A DNA stretch of 64,000 nucleotides. It comes from Xenoacremonium recifei. Lineage: Eukaryota > Ascomycota > Sordariomycetes > Hypocreales > Nectriaceae. Below the pieces are notes generated by a model. It saw only the letters and a list, made by a program, of their open reading frames with translations. It was not told where the DNA came from and searched no databases. The stretch is taken from the NCBI GenBank assembly GCA_012184525.1, contig WOFQ01000006.1, positions 372,001-436,000 on the forward strand, written 5' to 3'. The position numbers were made by a program, and so were the translations under genes. Numbering within the stretch: position 1 is the first letter of the stretch; each line of letters starts with the position of its first letter. This document shows positions 34,215-44,865 of this stretch, piece after piece.

Positions 34215-34466
34215 ATGTGTCTCAAAGTAACGCACAATTTGCCTTGCCGCGCCCCCGAGTGCGACCGCGTGCTCGACGAGAGCGGCCGTCTTCGCCTTTG
34301 CACGCAGGCCATCCACAACGGACACGACGGCCACTGCAAGACTACTTGGAGGAGCATCACTCTGGACCGACCGGAGTCGACGCTGCTGTGCGCAGAGTGT
34401 CTGGCGCGGTACGATGGCAAGAATCCCTGGAACGAAAACCAGTATGTCCCTACGTGGCCGGCATGA
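34215..34466 (+). CDS. Small Cys/His-rich protein, unknown
   Basis: An 83-residue open frame with a true ATG. It has Cys at 2, 11, 16, 29, 41, 59 and 62, including C-x(4)-C and C-x(2)-C pairs and a HNGHDGHC cluster, which suggests metal binding. It has no signal peptide. Small intracellular cysteine proteins of this kind are frequent and mostly unnamed in filamentous fungi. I do not recognise the family. The spacing from the PAQR stop (240 bases) allows a separate gene. Confidence 0.5.
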   Translation: MCLKVTHNLPCRAPECDRVLDESGRLRLCTQAIHNGHDGHCKTTWRSITLDRPESTLLCAECLARYDGKNPWNENQYVPTWPA

Positions 34467-34619
34467 CGGTTACTGGAAGGTATTGGCACGTGGGTGGCTG
34501 ATAGACCGGTTCTGGCGAGCGCCGTAGCGTTGTTGATTCTTCAATTGTATTATTTATTACATTAATCCGAGTGTTCATGTGTGACGTTTATATGCTATAT
34601 GATGAGAAAAAGTGAATGA

Positions 34620-35718
34620 CTATTGAGCCCCTGACATGACGGGCGAAGGTGTCGTTCGAGGAGGCGTTTGTGTTTGCGTCTGCATCTCCCGCGTATACTG
34701 CTGAGTAGGCTTAACGTACTGCGTCTGTTGCGGATACGCCATCTGCGAGGGTGCGTAGGTCGCCGCGGGGATTTGCTGATAGCCTGCTGGTAGGGCCATG
34801 GGCTGCAGCATCATGCCTGGAGGAGCCTGGACGTAGACGATGCGCGCCAGGCCGTTGCGGATGCTGGTCTCGGTGCAGGCGATGACGAAAAGAGTGAAGT
34901 GGATGAGCCTGAAGCTGTTAGTTACTCCCGTCACTGATCGGGCCGTCGAATTGGGGAACATACAGGAGAATAACGGCAAAGGATAGGGCGGCGCGAGGCA
35001 CGCTGGTTGAGATGTGTGAAGAATCATCCTCACAGACGTAGCGTTCGCCATCATCGTCACCATACTGTTCATAATAGCAATAATCCCCATAATCCAAACC
35101 GTCCGGGCTCGCATAGCCAATAAGCCCATACAGGACGCAACACGCCGCAAGGCCCAACCACAGCAACAAGTCAAGCGCAACACACGCCCCTGGATGAATG
35201 CCGCGATGGCCACCGCGCACGCAAAGGCAGATGGCCTCAGCGGCAGACCAGATGATAGCAACGCCGGCCTAATTGGAACATCAGTGACGGGGTAAGGAGA
35301 GGAAGGGAGGGAAGTGTATACGTACAGGTGGTGCAAGGAAGACGATGGGCCCGATGTTGACGTGCACGATGCTCGCGGTGATGGCGATCACGATGATGGC
35401 GCAGGTGATGGAGGCGGCTCGGAGGCAGAGCTTGCCGATGAACATGCCCCTGGGCGAGGTGTAGACGGGGGGAGGTTTCTGGTACTTTGTGTGCTGTTGC
35501 GGCGGTGGTTGTTGAACAGGAGGTTGTTGTTGAATGGGTGCTTGTTGCTGAGGCGCGGTCTGAGGCGAGTACTTCTGCTGGTAGTCCATCCTCGGCTGCT
35601 GCTCCTGCTGCTGAATCTCCGGCTCGTAGTATGAATACGGCTGTTGTCTCTGCCCCTGATGTTGCTGCTGCTCGCTCATCTCCCCCTGACTCTGCTGTCC
35701 ATTGCCACTCCAACTCAT
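34620..35718 (-). CDS. MARVEL-like four-helix membrane protein
   Basis: A 328-residue protein from minus-strand exons 35718-35326, 35268-34964 and 34908-34620, in phase. A Gln/Pro-rich cytosolic N-terminus of about 95 residues precedes four hydrophobic helices (starting near MFIGKLCLRAASITCAIIVI, then AGVAIIWSAAEAICL, ALDLLLWLGLAACCVLYGL and LSFAVILLLIHFTLFVIA). A Gln/Pro/Tyr/Thr-rich C-terminal tail follows. The arrangement matches fungal MARVEL-domain proteins of the plasma membrane. An acidic Tyr-rich loop with two Cys separates helices 3 and 4. No specific function is assigned. Confidence 0.8.
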
Positions 35719-36875
35719 AATGTCGACCTCCCACGGATTATAAACGAATGACTGCAAGAGAGAACAACCCAACAAAACGAAGAAGTCAAGAAAATCCCGA
35801 GAAAAAGACAGACCGCTTTGCTCTAATAATAAACGGTTTCAAATCCTTTACGGAGTAACTCCCCCTGGCGCAACCATGGGGCGCAGCACAATCGGATCCC
35901 CTAACCGAAAATGCCCTCTACCAAATATTCGCCCCGATCCCACGCTAATAAAGCTCGCCTGAAAAAAAGTCTGGGCGAGTGCCGAGTGGCCAGTTCGAGG
36001 CGCGCCAAGAGGGCGACGGTGCCTGAAGGATCTGCAGTGGGCTAATTGTGCCAGGGCCGAGCTTTTTGGGCAAGCTGCGCGAGGAGGCAAGAGATTAGAT
36101 GAAGACAGACAGGTTGAATTAGTTTATTCAGAGCACAGAGTGTAGCCATTGGTAGTTGTGCGTTGGGTTTGTACCATAATGTTTGCTGTAGTTTGTTGAT
36201 GTTGAGAAAGCGTTCCGCCCATTTGTAGGCCTAATTTAAGCTTAATGTGAGTGTGCTGACATGTGCCAGGGCAGCGAATCCTGAGATGACTTCACATCCT
36301 CATTTCAAAACAACACATGCAAGTTTTTTTTTTGGGGGGGGGGGGGAATCTATTCATCCTACAGAACTATCATAGAATACAGCGAGAAAATCTCCTCTGC
36401 TATGTGTGCAATGTGTTTTCGGTTTATATCCGTTCAGGCTTTGGCCTGCTCTCATGTCCAGACCTACTCCCCTAGCTGGTTCGATATTCATACATGATCC
36501 TCCCTCATCACTCATCCCATGACAAGTAGTGGCACAGAATCCAGGAACTATTGACCATGACAGCTTGTGTCTAGTCGAGTTCAAATGGAGTGAGTGCCTT
36601 ATAAGTCATAGTCTCTTCGTTTGCGGACCTTTCTCGCAGCTGGTTCGAATTGCGTCGAGCTTGGTCCTGGATTTATACATCAATTTTTTTTCTTCTTTTT
36701 TCTTTTTTCTTGATTCGCGTTTTCTTAAAACGAATCTCATCCTTCAACAGGGAAGCAATTTTAGATTGCGGTTCGTCGAAGCTTGAGACCTTGGTCGATA
36801 GAAGATGTGATACCGTGAAATCTTCCTTTGTCGGTCTCGTAGCCTCGAAGGGCTTCACTCAGCCACTCTGTTCAT
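35719..36875. other. Intergenic, 1.2 kb
   Basis: Promoter of the MARVEL-like gene and 3' flank of the Pex8-like gene. Apart from a homopolymer tract at 36324-36346 and a T-rich stretch near 36680-36720, nothing is recognised. Confidence 0.5.
36324..36346. repeat. Homopolymer tract (10 T then 13 G)
   Basis: Ten T followed directly by thirteen G on the plus strand. It is a likely length-variable microsatellite and also a place where sequencing length may be wrong. Confidence 0.9.
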
Positions 36876-38924
36876 TCACATTCTGCTAGCCATGGAAGAA
36901 CCTCCGATAGCTCCGCTCATGACTGGCTCTCCGGCACCTCCAAAGTGCACCATTTCTCGTCCTCCCTGAGTCCCCCACCAGGCGAGCCCAATCGCACCGC
37001 GCTCGACGTCCATTTCTCCACTGACGAGGACGTCAATGAACCTCTTCTTCACCGGCTCCCGCAGGACAGGGTCGGCAATGCTGTTCATGACCTCGGCAGT
37101 GTTCATGAGCCAGTCTTGGAGGAGGAAGATCGGGACGAATGGAAGCGAATCGACCAGGCCAAGGGCAAAGGTGCTCTGCTGAGACATCGGCTCCTTTTCG
37201 ACGCCGGCAGCTTCGGCGATGGGATCGGGTCTTGGCGGGAGAGGTCTCGGTGACGCAGACATGGTGTAGTCGCGGAGCATCTCCAACAACGTCTCTGACA
37301 TGTGAGGTTCCATCTCTGCGATAGGGAACGGAGGTGACACAATTTGCATCACAGTCTTGAAAGCCAGCCGGAACTGGCGCGATGCAATGTGCCGAGGGAA
37401 TGACTCGAAGAGTTTCACAATGTAGAAAGGCGCTATTCGGATAGTGAGAGCGCTGTGTTGGGGGCAGGAAAGGACCGAGAGCGCAGCACTATGCGCTGAT
37501 TCGAAAAGTGCCACCATCGAGGGCGTCATCTCTCCGTCGTAGGAGATGTATTGTGTGGCGAGCCGCATTATCAGGGCATCGCAGGCGTCGGTAGGAAGCG
37601 TGAGCGGCATATGCTCAGCGACGTTCAGGTAGAATAGATCCAAGGTACGCTGGAGCTGGCTCGTAGCCACTGGCAGCTCTGCGTTTCTGCAAGATCTCAG
37701 AAACGTGGCTGCGGCCTCAGCGTCTTGATTAAGCACGTCAAGAGAGGCCAGATATGTGAATTCGTAGACCTGGAAACCATTGTTGCCGTCCCGCGAGGAG
37801 ATGAAGAAGAGGTTGCGGAGGATGCGTAGAGACTTGGTAGCCATGCCAGTAGCCACATAGGGTGTGAGCATGAAAGGGTCGATGAGACATCGAGAGACCA
37901 TGGGTTGAAGGATCACGACAACTCCAAACATGAGTTTCTTCAACAGAGCCCACAGAACCGGCCAGGTAGTTCGGTGAGTCTCAGAAGTGAGAATAAACTT
38001 CTCCGTCGTAGGGTCGATATTGCTGAGATTATTCATTTGCCATGCGTCATGCACCTTCCGGCTGAACATGAGAAGGGAATCCTGAGCGTGGAGGACAATG
38101 TTGGGATCGATAGTTCCCTGGACGGCAAAGGCAGCCAGCTTGGAGAGCGGTCCCAAGTTTGCCACGACTGGCTTTCTCTCAATCTCCTTGAGAAGCCGGA
38201 ACGATGGCGTAGCGGGTGACCAGGCAAGTTGGTGGGTGGGGGATTCGGCCAATTCGGCGCCAATAACCTCGAGAAAGTGGCCGTCACCGAAGCCCTCTTC
38301 AGCCGTCAATGTCCAGATGACCAGTGGCAGCAGCGCGTCGCAGTTGACCATTCTTCTGTGGAAATCCGACAGGAGGGGAAAGGCAAAGTTCAGAGCCATG
38401 ACAACTGAGGCACCAGCGACCGGTCCGTCCTCGACATGCGTCTCCAAAGCCATGTTCGCAGCCGTCACCACAGCTCCTTCGAGGGTGTCCTTAAGACGAC
38501 TCGAAAGTGACTGTCGGTTGTTGCCCTCCATTCCCATAAGCACACCGGTCAGCATCAGAAGGTGCTGCCATCTCTTGGACCGCTCGTCTGCGCCCTTGAC
38601 AACAGCTCGAGTCCAGACCTCGCAACGTAGACCCTCGCGACGCGGCTCCCTGCTCATCGGCCGGATGAACTCATGATCATGTACGCGGATAGCAGCCGTG
38701 TTGTAGATGCTGATAACCCGCACAGCCGTCCGCACGCCGCCGGGCTGGAACCATATTGCCGGCGCGGTCAGCAGCTGCGACGTCAACACGCCGAGGTTCA
38801 GCGGGTTCTCGAGCTCGGTGAGGAGGTGGACGGTCGAGCCGATGATCTGGTCCGTCTTGGCGGCATCGTGCAGGTCCTGGTACTGCTGCAGCACCGTGTT
38901 GAGCAGTCTATCGGCGGGCGCCAT
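36876..38924 (-). CDS. pex8: Peroxin Pex8-like protein with SRM C-terminus
   Basis: A 682-residue, intronless, mostly helical protein without transmembrane segments or signal peptide. Its N-terminus (DRLLNTVLQQYQDLHDAAK, followed by a TELENPLNLGVLTSQLL segment) and general layout look like the filamentous-fungal Pex8 family, the intraperoxisomal peripheral membrane peroxin that links the docking and RING complexes in matrix-protein import. The protein ends S-R-M, which fits the PTS1 consensus (S/A/C, K/R/H, L/M); yeast Pex8 ends in SKL. The identification comes from memory of the family plus the PTS1 and is moderate. The gene itself is certain from its long open frame. Confidence 0.72.
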   Translation of the reverse strand: MAPADRLLNTVLQQYQDLHDAAKTDQIIGSTVHLLTELENPLNLGVLTSQLLTAPAIWFQPGGVRTAVRVISIYNTAAIRVHDHEFIRPMSREPRREGLRCEVWTRAVVKGADERSKRWQHLLMLTGVLMGMEGNNRQSLSSRLKDTLEGAVVTAANMALETHVEDGPVAGASVVMALNFAFPLLSDFHRRMVNCDALLPLVIWTLTAEEGFGDGHFLEVIGAELAESPTHQLAWSPATPSFRLLKEIERKPVVANLGPLSKLAAFAVQGTIDPNIVLHAQDSLLMFSRKVHDAWQMNNLSNIDPTTEKFILTSETHRTTWPVLWALLKKLMFGVVVILQPMVSRCLIDPFMLTPYVATGMATKSLRILRNLFFISSRDGNNGFQVYEFTYLASLDVLNQDAEAAATFLRSCRNAELPVATSQLQRTLDLFYLNVAEHMPLTLPTDACDALIMRLATQYISYDGEMTPSMVALFESAHSAALSVLSCPQHSALTIRIAPFYIVKLFESFPRHIASRQFRLAFKTVMQIVSPPFPIAEMEPHMSETLLEMLRDYTMSASPRPLPPRPDPIAEAAGVEKEPMSQQSTFALGLVDSLPFVPIFLLQDWLMNTAEVMNSIADPVLREPVKKRFIDVLVSGEMDVERGAIGLAWWGTQGGREMVHFGGAGEPVMSGAIGGSSMASRM

Positions 38925-39301
38925 GGCGGATCATTTGCGGCGACAGTGGAGGGTAAACAAAGGTGAGAAGATGTCGCGGGGTCGAAGTTTGAAGGTTGAA
39001 GGTCGCGGTTGATGGGACCCGCCTTGGGGAAGGTGCGACTGAGCAGGCCGAACCACGAGCTCTTGCCGAGGCCCCGGATGACGTCCCCTGGAACTGAGGA
39101 GCTTCCCGCCGTCCCACTCACTGTAATCCAGGCTAACCCCATCCTTGCCCCTGTCACTGCCAATCCACCCAAATTAATCCAGCGCGTCACCCGTCGCAAC
39201 ATTCACAGCTCCCAAGCTGTTGCAACAATAATGGCAGGGTGAGTCGAATCGTCATGTCACTGCCTTGCAGCAGTCACCGATCGTGCTAACAGGCTCTACA
39301 G
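38925..39301. promoter_or_regulatory. Shared promoter of pex8-like and TMEM170-like genes
   Basis: A head-to-head interval of 377 bases. On the plus strand it includes an ATG at 39231 followed by a GTGAGT donor at 39239 and a CTACAG acceptor ending at 39301, just before the TMEM170-like ATG. This looks like a leader intron with an upstream out-of-frame ATG. Confidence 0.6.
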
Positions 39302-39786
39302 ATGGCGAAACCCAATCAGCCGCCGTCGAATTACCGCACGCCGCGCTTCCCGTCGCTAAACGTCCAGACCCTTTATGACACCACCGACGACAAGCGGTAT
39401 ACGCTCTTCTACATCCTCGATGTCTGGCGATTCACGTTGATATGGACGCTCCTCGTGTATGCCCTCTTCCACATGGCTGCTGTGCTCATTGCCATGTACA
39501 CGCATGGCTGGAAGAAGTCGTCATGGAGGTTTCTTTGGCTTGTTCCTCTAGTCTACCTGGGCATTGCAGGACTGGAGGCCGTTCTTGCTGGTAGTGTCAC
39601 CGGTGTAATGTCAGTCAAGTCCAGGCAGCTTCTGCCTTGTGTTAGACCTAAGCTGACTTGAATAGGTTGGGTGCGATGTATACGGCCGGATACTACGAGA
39701 TGAACACTTGGATTCCCTGTACGTGGGGGTTTATCAATGTGCTCGTGCTCGTCATCTCGTCGTTCTCGATACAGGGCGGACTGTAG
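39302..39786 (+). CDS. TMEM170-like small ER/nuclear-envelope membrane protein
   Basis: A 142-residue protein from exons 39302-39609 and 39666-39786 (GTCAGT donor, TAG acceptor). Three hydrophobic helices start near WRFTLIWTLLVYALFHMAAV, FLWLVPLVYLGIAGLEAVLA and WGFINVLVLVISSF, with a glycine-rich second half (GSVTGVMLGAMYTAGYYEM) resembling the TMEM170 family, whose human member shapes ER tubules and sheets. The start at 39302 is chosen because joining the upstream ATG at 39231 through the predicted leader intron puts the frame out. The function is inferred from the family only. Confidence 0.75.
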
Positions 39787-40781
39787 ATTCAATTCATGAC
39801 TTACGATTAAAAAGCGAGACTGTATTTTATAACGGCGTAAGGACGGCCGTGTCATGACATTGTCATGAAGAGGCTATGGTGGTGGTGGTGGTCGAGATAT
39901 GGCACAACATTCTCGCCGGCCAGCCTAGACAAGATAGGCAAGCTCATGGACAAGAGGGCACAACAGCCGTTGAAAGCGAGCAATTGTTGCTGTCGATTGT
40001 CAGTAAATAATTAGACAATATCACGCCGAGACGAAGTTTGGCTAGCCAACATGAATCCGTTGCTCTCCCTTGCGATCACCTCCTTGGCCTCGGACCGAAA
40101 GGCCATGCTTTGTTTTGCACTGCGACCCTTCAAAACTCTGATATGACTCAGATTGCCTTAAACATTATCCAAGTGCCTGGGAGATCTGGACTACCTCGTC
40201 GGAAAGCCAAGACAACTCTCGAAGGGTCTCAAGGCTGAGAATCTCATCCACCAGGGATTAGAAACCCAGTTAGAGAACTGCGTGAAAGAAACGAATCCAT
40301 TTGAAGATGCAAGGAGTTTTTGGATTCGAGCCCTAGCTTGTTCCTTGATTTTATTTCATCATGGGCGTTTTTGTTGGCATGGTTGTCTGATAGGGAGGTA
40401 CCTGTAAGCCCAGCATGACCCCGCCACAAAACTGGTACCGCTGCCACCAGCACTATCATCCACCTTCCCCATAAGACGAGGCGGCGCAAAGACCAACGTC
40501 GACCTCCGATTTTGATATTGTTCTGCCCACCTCCAGCAAGAGACAATGGCAAGCCACCAGCCGGGGCCCGGGTTGTGCGACTTATAAGTTTCCTTTTCGA
40601 CTTCTCCTTTTCTCTCCTTCTTTATTTTTATGAGGTCGATCTGAAACTGTTTATCGGAAGCAAACGCGGTGCTCACGCGGAGTTCACTCAATTAATCTCA
40701 ACTGCCAGACTCAACCATCGTCGATATATCACTAGCATTTACGTCTCATAATCGCATCTTCCCGAGACAAGAGATTCAACC
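39787..40781. other. Intergenic, 1 kb
   Basis: 3' flank of the TMEM170-like gene and promoter of the ste14-like gene. A short GGT-repeat lies near 39880. No gene is supported. Confidence 0.5.
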
Positions 40782-41624
40782 ATGGATTCAGCACCATTCT
40801 CCAACGACAACGTCCACCAACGCATCCCTCCCCCCTACTCCAGCCCTCCAACCTCCCTCTCTCCCCAGTCCTCCCGCTCACCCTCCCCTCTGCCCTCCGC
40901 CGACGCCCTCAAGCCCTTCTACCCAGGCCAGCCCAAGTCCCTCGCTGGTATCGCCCTGCGCGCTTTCTGCCTGGGCTTGACCCTCGCCCTCAGCGCCGCT
41001 GCCCTACTCGCCCTGCGCATCGTCCGCCCAGAAACACCGCTCTGGCGCATGCCTTTCTTCTTGGGCGCGCTCTCGCTGTTTCACTTCCTCGAGTTCTGGA
41101 CGACTGCGCAGCGCAATACGCGCGTCGCCAAGGTTGATAGCTTCCTGCTGACGGCGAACTGGCCGTCGTATGCTATTGCTCATGCAGCTGCCTTTCTGGA
41201 GTGCTTCGTTGTCGGCCTCCTCTTCCCGCAGCGCAGTTGGGCGCCTCTAGGATCTGGGAACATCCTCCTTGCCCTGGGGCTTGCGATGGTTGTTCTTGGT
41301 CAGGCAGTCCGGTCTGCGGCTATGCTGCACGCTGGTGCTAGCTTCAACCACCATGTCCAGACCAAGAAGGCCGAGTCGCATACCTTGGTGACAAGCGGTA
41401 TCTACTCTGTTTTCCGACACCCAAGCTACTTTGGCTTCTTCTACTGGGGTCTCGGCACCCAGCTCGTGCTGGGAAACATCATCTGCTTCGTGGCGTACAC
41501 TGCTGTTTTGTGGATGTTCTTCAGCAAGAGGATTCGCCATGAGGAGGCAAAGCTGGTGGATTTCTTCAAGGACGATTACGTTGAGTATCGAAAAAGGGTG
41601 GGCACAAAGATGCCGTTTATCTGA
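40782..41624 (+). CDS. ste14: Protein-S-isoprenylcysteine O-methyltransferase
   Basis: A 280-residue, intronless ER membrane enzyme that methylates the C-terminal prenylcysteine of CaaX proteins such as Ras, Rho and a-type pheromone, using S-adenosylmethionine. After a Pro/Ser-rich N-terminus of about 50 residues come several transmembrane helices. The ICMT signature is at the C-terminal end: GASFNHHVQTKK, LVTSGIYSVFRHPSYFGFFY with the cofactor-binding RHPSY, and the final E-E-x-x-L motif in RIRHEEAKLVDFF. Length and order fit the family. Confidence 0.96.
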   Translation: MDSAPFSNDNVHQRIPPPYSSPPTSLSPQSSRSPSPLPSADALKPFYPGQPKSLAGIALRAFCLGLTLALSAAALLALRIVRPETPLWRMPFFLGALSLFHFLEFWTTAQRNTRVAKVDSFLLTANWPSYAIAHAAAFLECFVVGLLFPQRSWAPLGSGNILLALGLAMVVLGQAVRSAAMLHAGASFNHHVQTKKAESHTLVTSGIYSVFRHPSYFGFFYWGLGTQLVLGNIICFVAYTAVLWMFFSKRIRHEEAKLVDFFKDDYVEYRKRVGTKMPFI

Positions 41625-41801
41625 AGATTATCATAATGGGGCCACGAGATCGGAAAAATTCTAGGGTCAGATATTCGAGTACGGAGGAGACAGCAAATCC
41701 TAGTTTGTATTTTATACTAGGGAGGCAAAGACCTAATTATTACCCGGCAAACTTGCCTTATTTTGCATTTCATCATCATTATATCCAACATGACGATATC
41801 C

Positions 41802-43523
41802 TTATCGAGTCGTCGCCGGCATTTGTTTGCTCACACTTCCATACTTGGCTTGCCAGGCATAGAAGTACATCAAAGCAGCGAATGGCTGTCCAAAAATCGT
41901 GAAAGATACCCAAAAGATGATGTTTCCAATGACCTTTCCGTGGTAACCGAGTTTCATCTTCTCCAACGGCGTCGTCAGAGCGATCAGAGGAATTTGCAGT
42001 ATCATACCCAAGAAAGCGACCCCTGCAGATTGTTAGATATTAGGTTGAAAGACAATTTTCGGGATTCAACTCACCAATGATGTTGTGCGTAGGAACACCG
42101 ACGAGGATTTCGTGGAGAACGGCTGACACAAAGAAGACGGATAAGCTGGCAGCTTTAGGACTCCAGCCGCGTCCAATCATGGGCATATAGACATGACGCT
42201 TGAAGAAGGTATACACAGGCTTATTCCACGTCCGCCAGTAGGCCCCAAGGCTCTCACTGTTCCACCAGTCGTCGTAGAAAGACCGATCACCAAATCTCAG
42301 GATCTCGGCAAGAGCGTTAAGAAATGACTGGAACAAAGCGAAGAAGCCGGCTAGCCAGATGACAAGTGAAATAGTGGAAAGCTTCAGCAGTCTCTCCAAG
42401 ATCGAGGTAACGTCAAGGGATGCAATCTTGTCGAGCGAGTTTCGCAACACCGGAGCGGCATACTGAGCACTGGCAAACCAGATGAAGGCGCTGAGACAAA
42501 AGACCTCTGCTAGCCGCTTCGCCACGAAGACCCATCTGATCTTGTCGGTCCGCGGATACACGGGCTGATAGACGAGAGTCGGCGCCCACCAAAAGTAGAC
42601 AAGGTTGCCAATTGTAATGTTCTGGGGATATGGACACTGTGCATATAGTTCGGGGACAAGCTCGCCTTTGACGGGATGCAGATATGCATGGCGCAGATCG
42701 CGGTTGGTGAAGGCATATGAAGCCGTCTTGAGCCACACGATGACCGCATGCAGTTCCGTGAGTGTGCCGATGAGGGGATGGTGGACCTTGAAGTAGACGA
42801 CAAGGGTAGTAATAGCGAGAGCGAGCGAAATGTTGACGGTGTGAGTCCATGCGATGAGCACCCATGTCGAGTGAAACTTTCTGCGGTCTTCTTCCGATGG
42901 ACCAGTGGCGCCATCCTTGATTCTCTGTCTCGAACCCCGCGCCTGTTGAGCTGCAACGAGCTCAATCAAGTATGCAACCAAAAGGTGGCAGGGAATAAGG
43001 AAGTACAGGGCAATGCCCAGTAAGACGTCCTGGCGACTGTAATCATGACATCGTATGCATATCAAGACGCCATACTAGTGAGTGCAGGGTTAGCAACCTT
43101 GCAAGGTAGAACGGAGGAGCTGAGTGCCGGGCAAGCGGACTCGCGAGAACAATTACCTTCTGGATATTCTCAATCATCAATCGCAGGTTGCCAACCACTA
43201 TTGAGCGTTAATGACGAACACATTACTCCACTGCGCATGAGTAGATTCGGAGGCGACCTACCCAAGACAATAACCATGAGATTCCGGAAGCCGAGGAAAC
43301 TGAGTGACTCTGAGGAGTCATGGCTCAGAGGAGAAGCCCTCGTCTTTGAATGAACAGCCGCAACGTGGCGATACTTTTTGTTGACGGGCGTCTTCTGTGG
43401 CTGCTGAGAGTTGGTATCCTGTGACGTCGGTGTTGGCTCAGTATCGGACTGCGCCGGGCGAGCATGGCGCTGCGAAAGCGAGCCATTGGCCGTCTCGACG
43501 CTGGTCGCCGTGGCCGAATTCAT
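41802..43523 (-). CDS. Diacylglycerol O-acyltransferase DGAT1-like (MBOAT)
   Basis: A 507-residue ER membrane acyltransferase from minus-strand exons 43523-43262, 43197-43157, 43074-42075 and 42022-41802, all in phase; exon 2 is only 41 bases. Motifs are NLRLMIENIQKYGVLI, the family signature FYDDWWNSES, and the catalytic His in VSAVLHEILVGVP, followed by helices ending near GQPFAALMYFYAW. These match DGAT1 more closely than the sterol acyltransferases Are1/Are2, but both belong to the same MBOAT family, so sterol esterification is possible. It makes triacylglycerol from diacylglycerol and acyl-CoA. The N-terminal 70 residues look disordered. It ends 177 bases from the convergent ste14 stop. 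Confidence 0.9.
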
Positions 43524-44865
43524 AGTGAGCGGCCGCCTGTCGCAGCAAGATGATGAAGAAATGAGAGACCCGGGTGAGAGTGGCGAGGGTTGTGAGCGCG
43601 AGTTGCGAAAGGCCAACCAACGCCTTATACAAGATGTCGCAGATGTCGATAAGCCAGGGCCGTTGTGTTATCTCAGCTCCTCAAGTATGCGACCGTCTGA
43701 AACCGTCCAACCATGCAGCCGCCAGCAAGCCCTGCCCAGCGTTATCGTCTTGGAGTAATCTGTGCAGGAATGTCGTAGACTCAATAACAATGATGAGACA
43801 ATGAGGTAGGGAGCGAAAAGTGAGACGATGTACGGCGCAGCAGAGGAGGAGCGTGGTAAAGGAGGGAGGAGAAGGGACGAGAAAATTCCTGCCCTCGCCA
43901 AGTTGTTGTATCGATCCAGGCCAAGAGGATGGAAGATGGCCGACTGGATGCTGTGACGAATCTCGAAAGACCCGGCGCTGGACCGGAAGGTGCAATGGCG
44001 TGCATGCATGTAACCATGCAGCGCATGTTCGGGCGCCTCCAGCTCTGGGCGGGGCCTGTTAGGGGGCCGTTCCGGGGGCCAGTGCCCGAGGAGCCAGGGG
44101 ACTTAGTGGGCTCATCCGCTGAAACTTAGTGGCTCGATTGGATGACGGGACCCGGATTGGTGGAGTGTGCGAGAAGTGGCTCAGGCATGGAAGCTGCAGA
44201 CAGGAGCTAAGGCAATCCACTGTGAGCCCCAAACAGTTGCTATTTTGCGGACGCTGGCTTCAAGCATGTGAAAGCGAGTGCCGTGGCGAACTAAAGGTCG
44301 CATCGTCGGGTAGAACCGTCAAGCAAGAAGACGATGAAAAAAGATCTCAATTACAGGGTTCCTGAGCTAGTGAATTGGCCGAGAACCGAATCCCCTTCTG
44401 TCTTGATGCAGATTGTTGAGGACTTGTTGATGGAGGGGTAGCTGCAGGCGATCTTGCTGGGTAAGGCAAGCTCTGGGTGCTTATCGCGCCCTACGATTGG
44501 AGTCACGAGTATTAGGTCAGCCAGGCGCTTGGTCGGGCGAAAGATCACATGACTTTCATGAGTTCTTCCTCGACGGCAAATCTTCGCTTAATCGCTACGG
44601 CGTGTTCGAATCCAGGTGGACTGAACTTCACTGGACCGACCTCATGCTCAGACGCGGCTGCGCGGACCTGCATTTCTTTCATTCTTCCTCTTTCAAATTC
44701 TCATATCGACAACACGACCACAGGGTTTTAGGCAACGATACAGCATACGGGATTCTTCATGATTCAGGCCTAGTTCAGTTCTCATTTCGACGGATTCAAA
44801 ACTCGCTTCCTTTTGGCATTGACGTGGTGGATGTCTGAGAGCTCCTCCAACGGCCGATAGCCACA
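43524..44865. other. Divergent intergenic region, 1.3 kb
   Basis: Shared upstream region of the DGAT1-like gene (minus) and pfs2 (plus). No gene is supported on either strand. Confidence 0.5.

Noticed and set aside
36324..36346. Homopolymer as part of a mobile element
   Set aside because: No terminal repeats, target-site duplication or transposase frame are near it.
39231..39238. Start of the TMEM170-like protein at the upstream ATG through the leader intron
   Set aside because: The join puts the downstream exon out of frame and reaches a stop, so the start at 39302 is used.
44600..44620. GTGTTCGAATCC, similar to a tRNA B box
   Set aside because: The flanking bases do not form a T stem, and no acceptor, D or anticodon stems fit around it.
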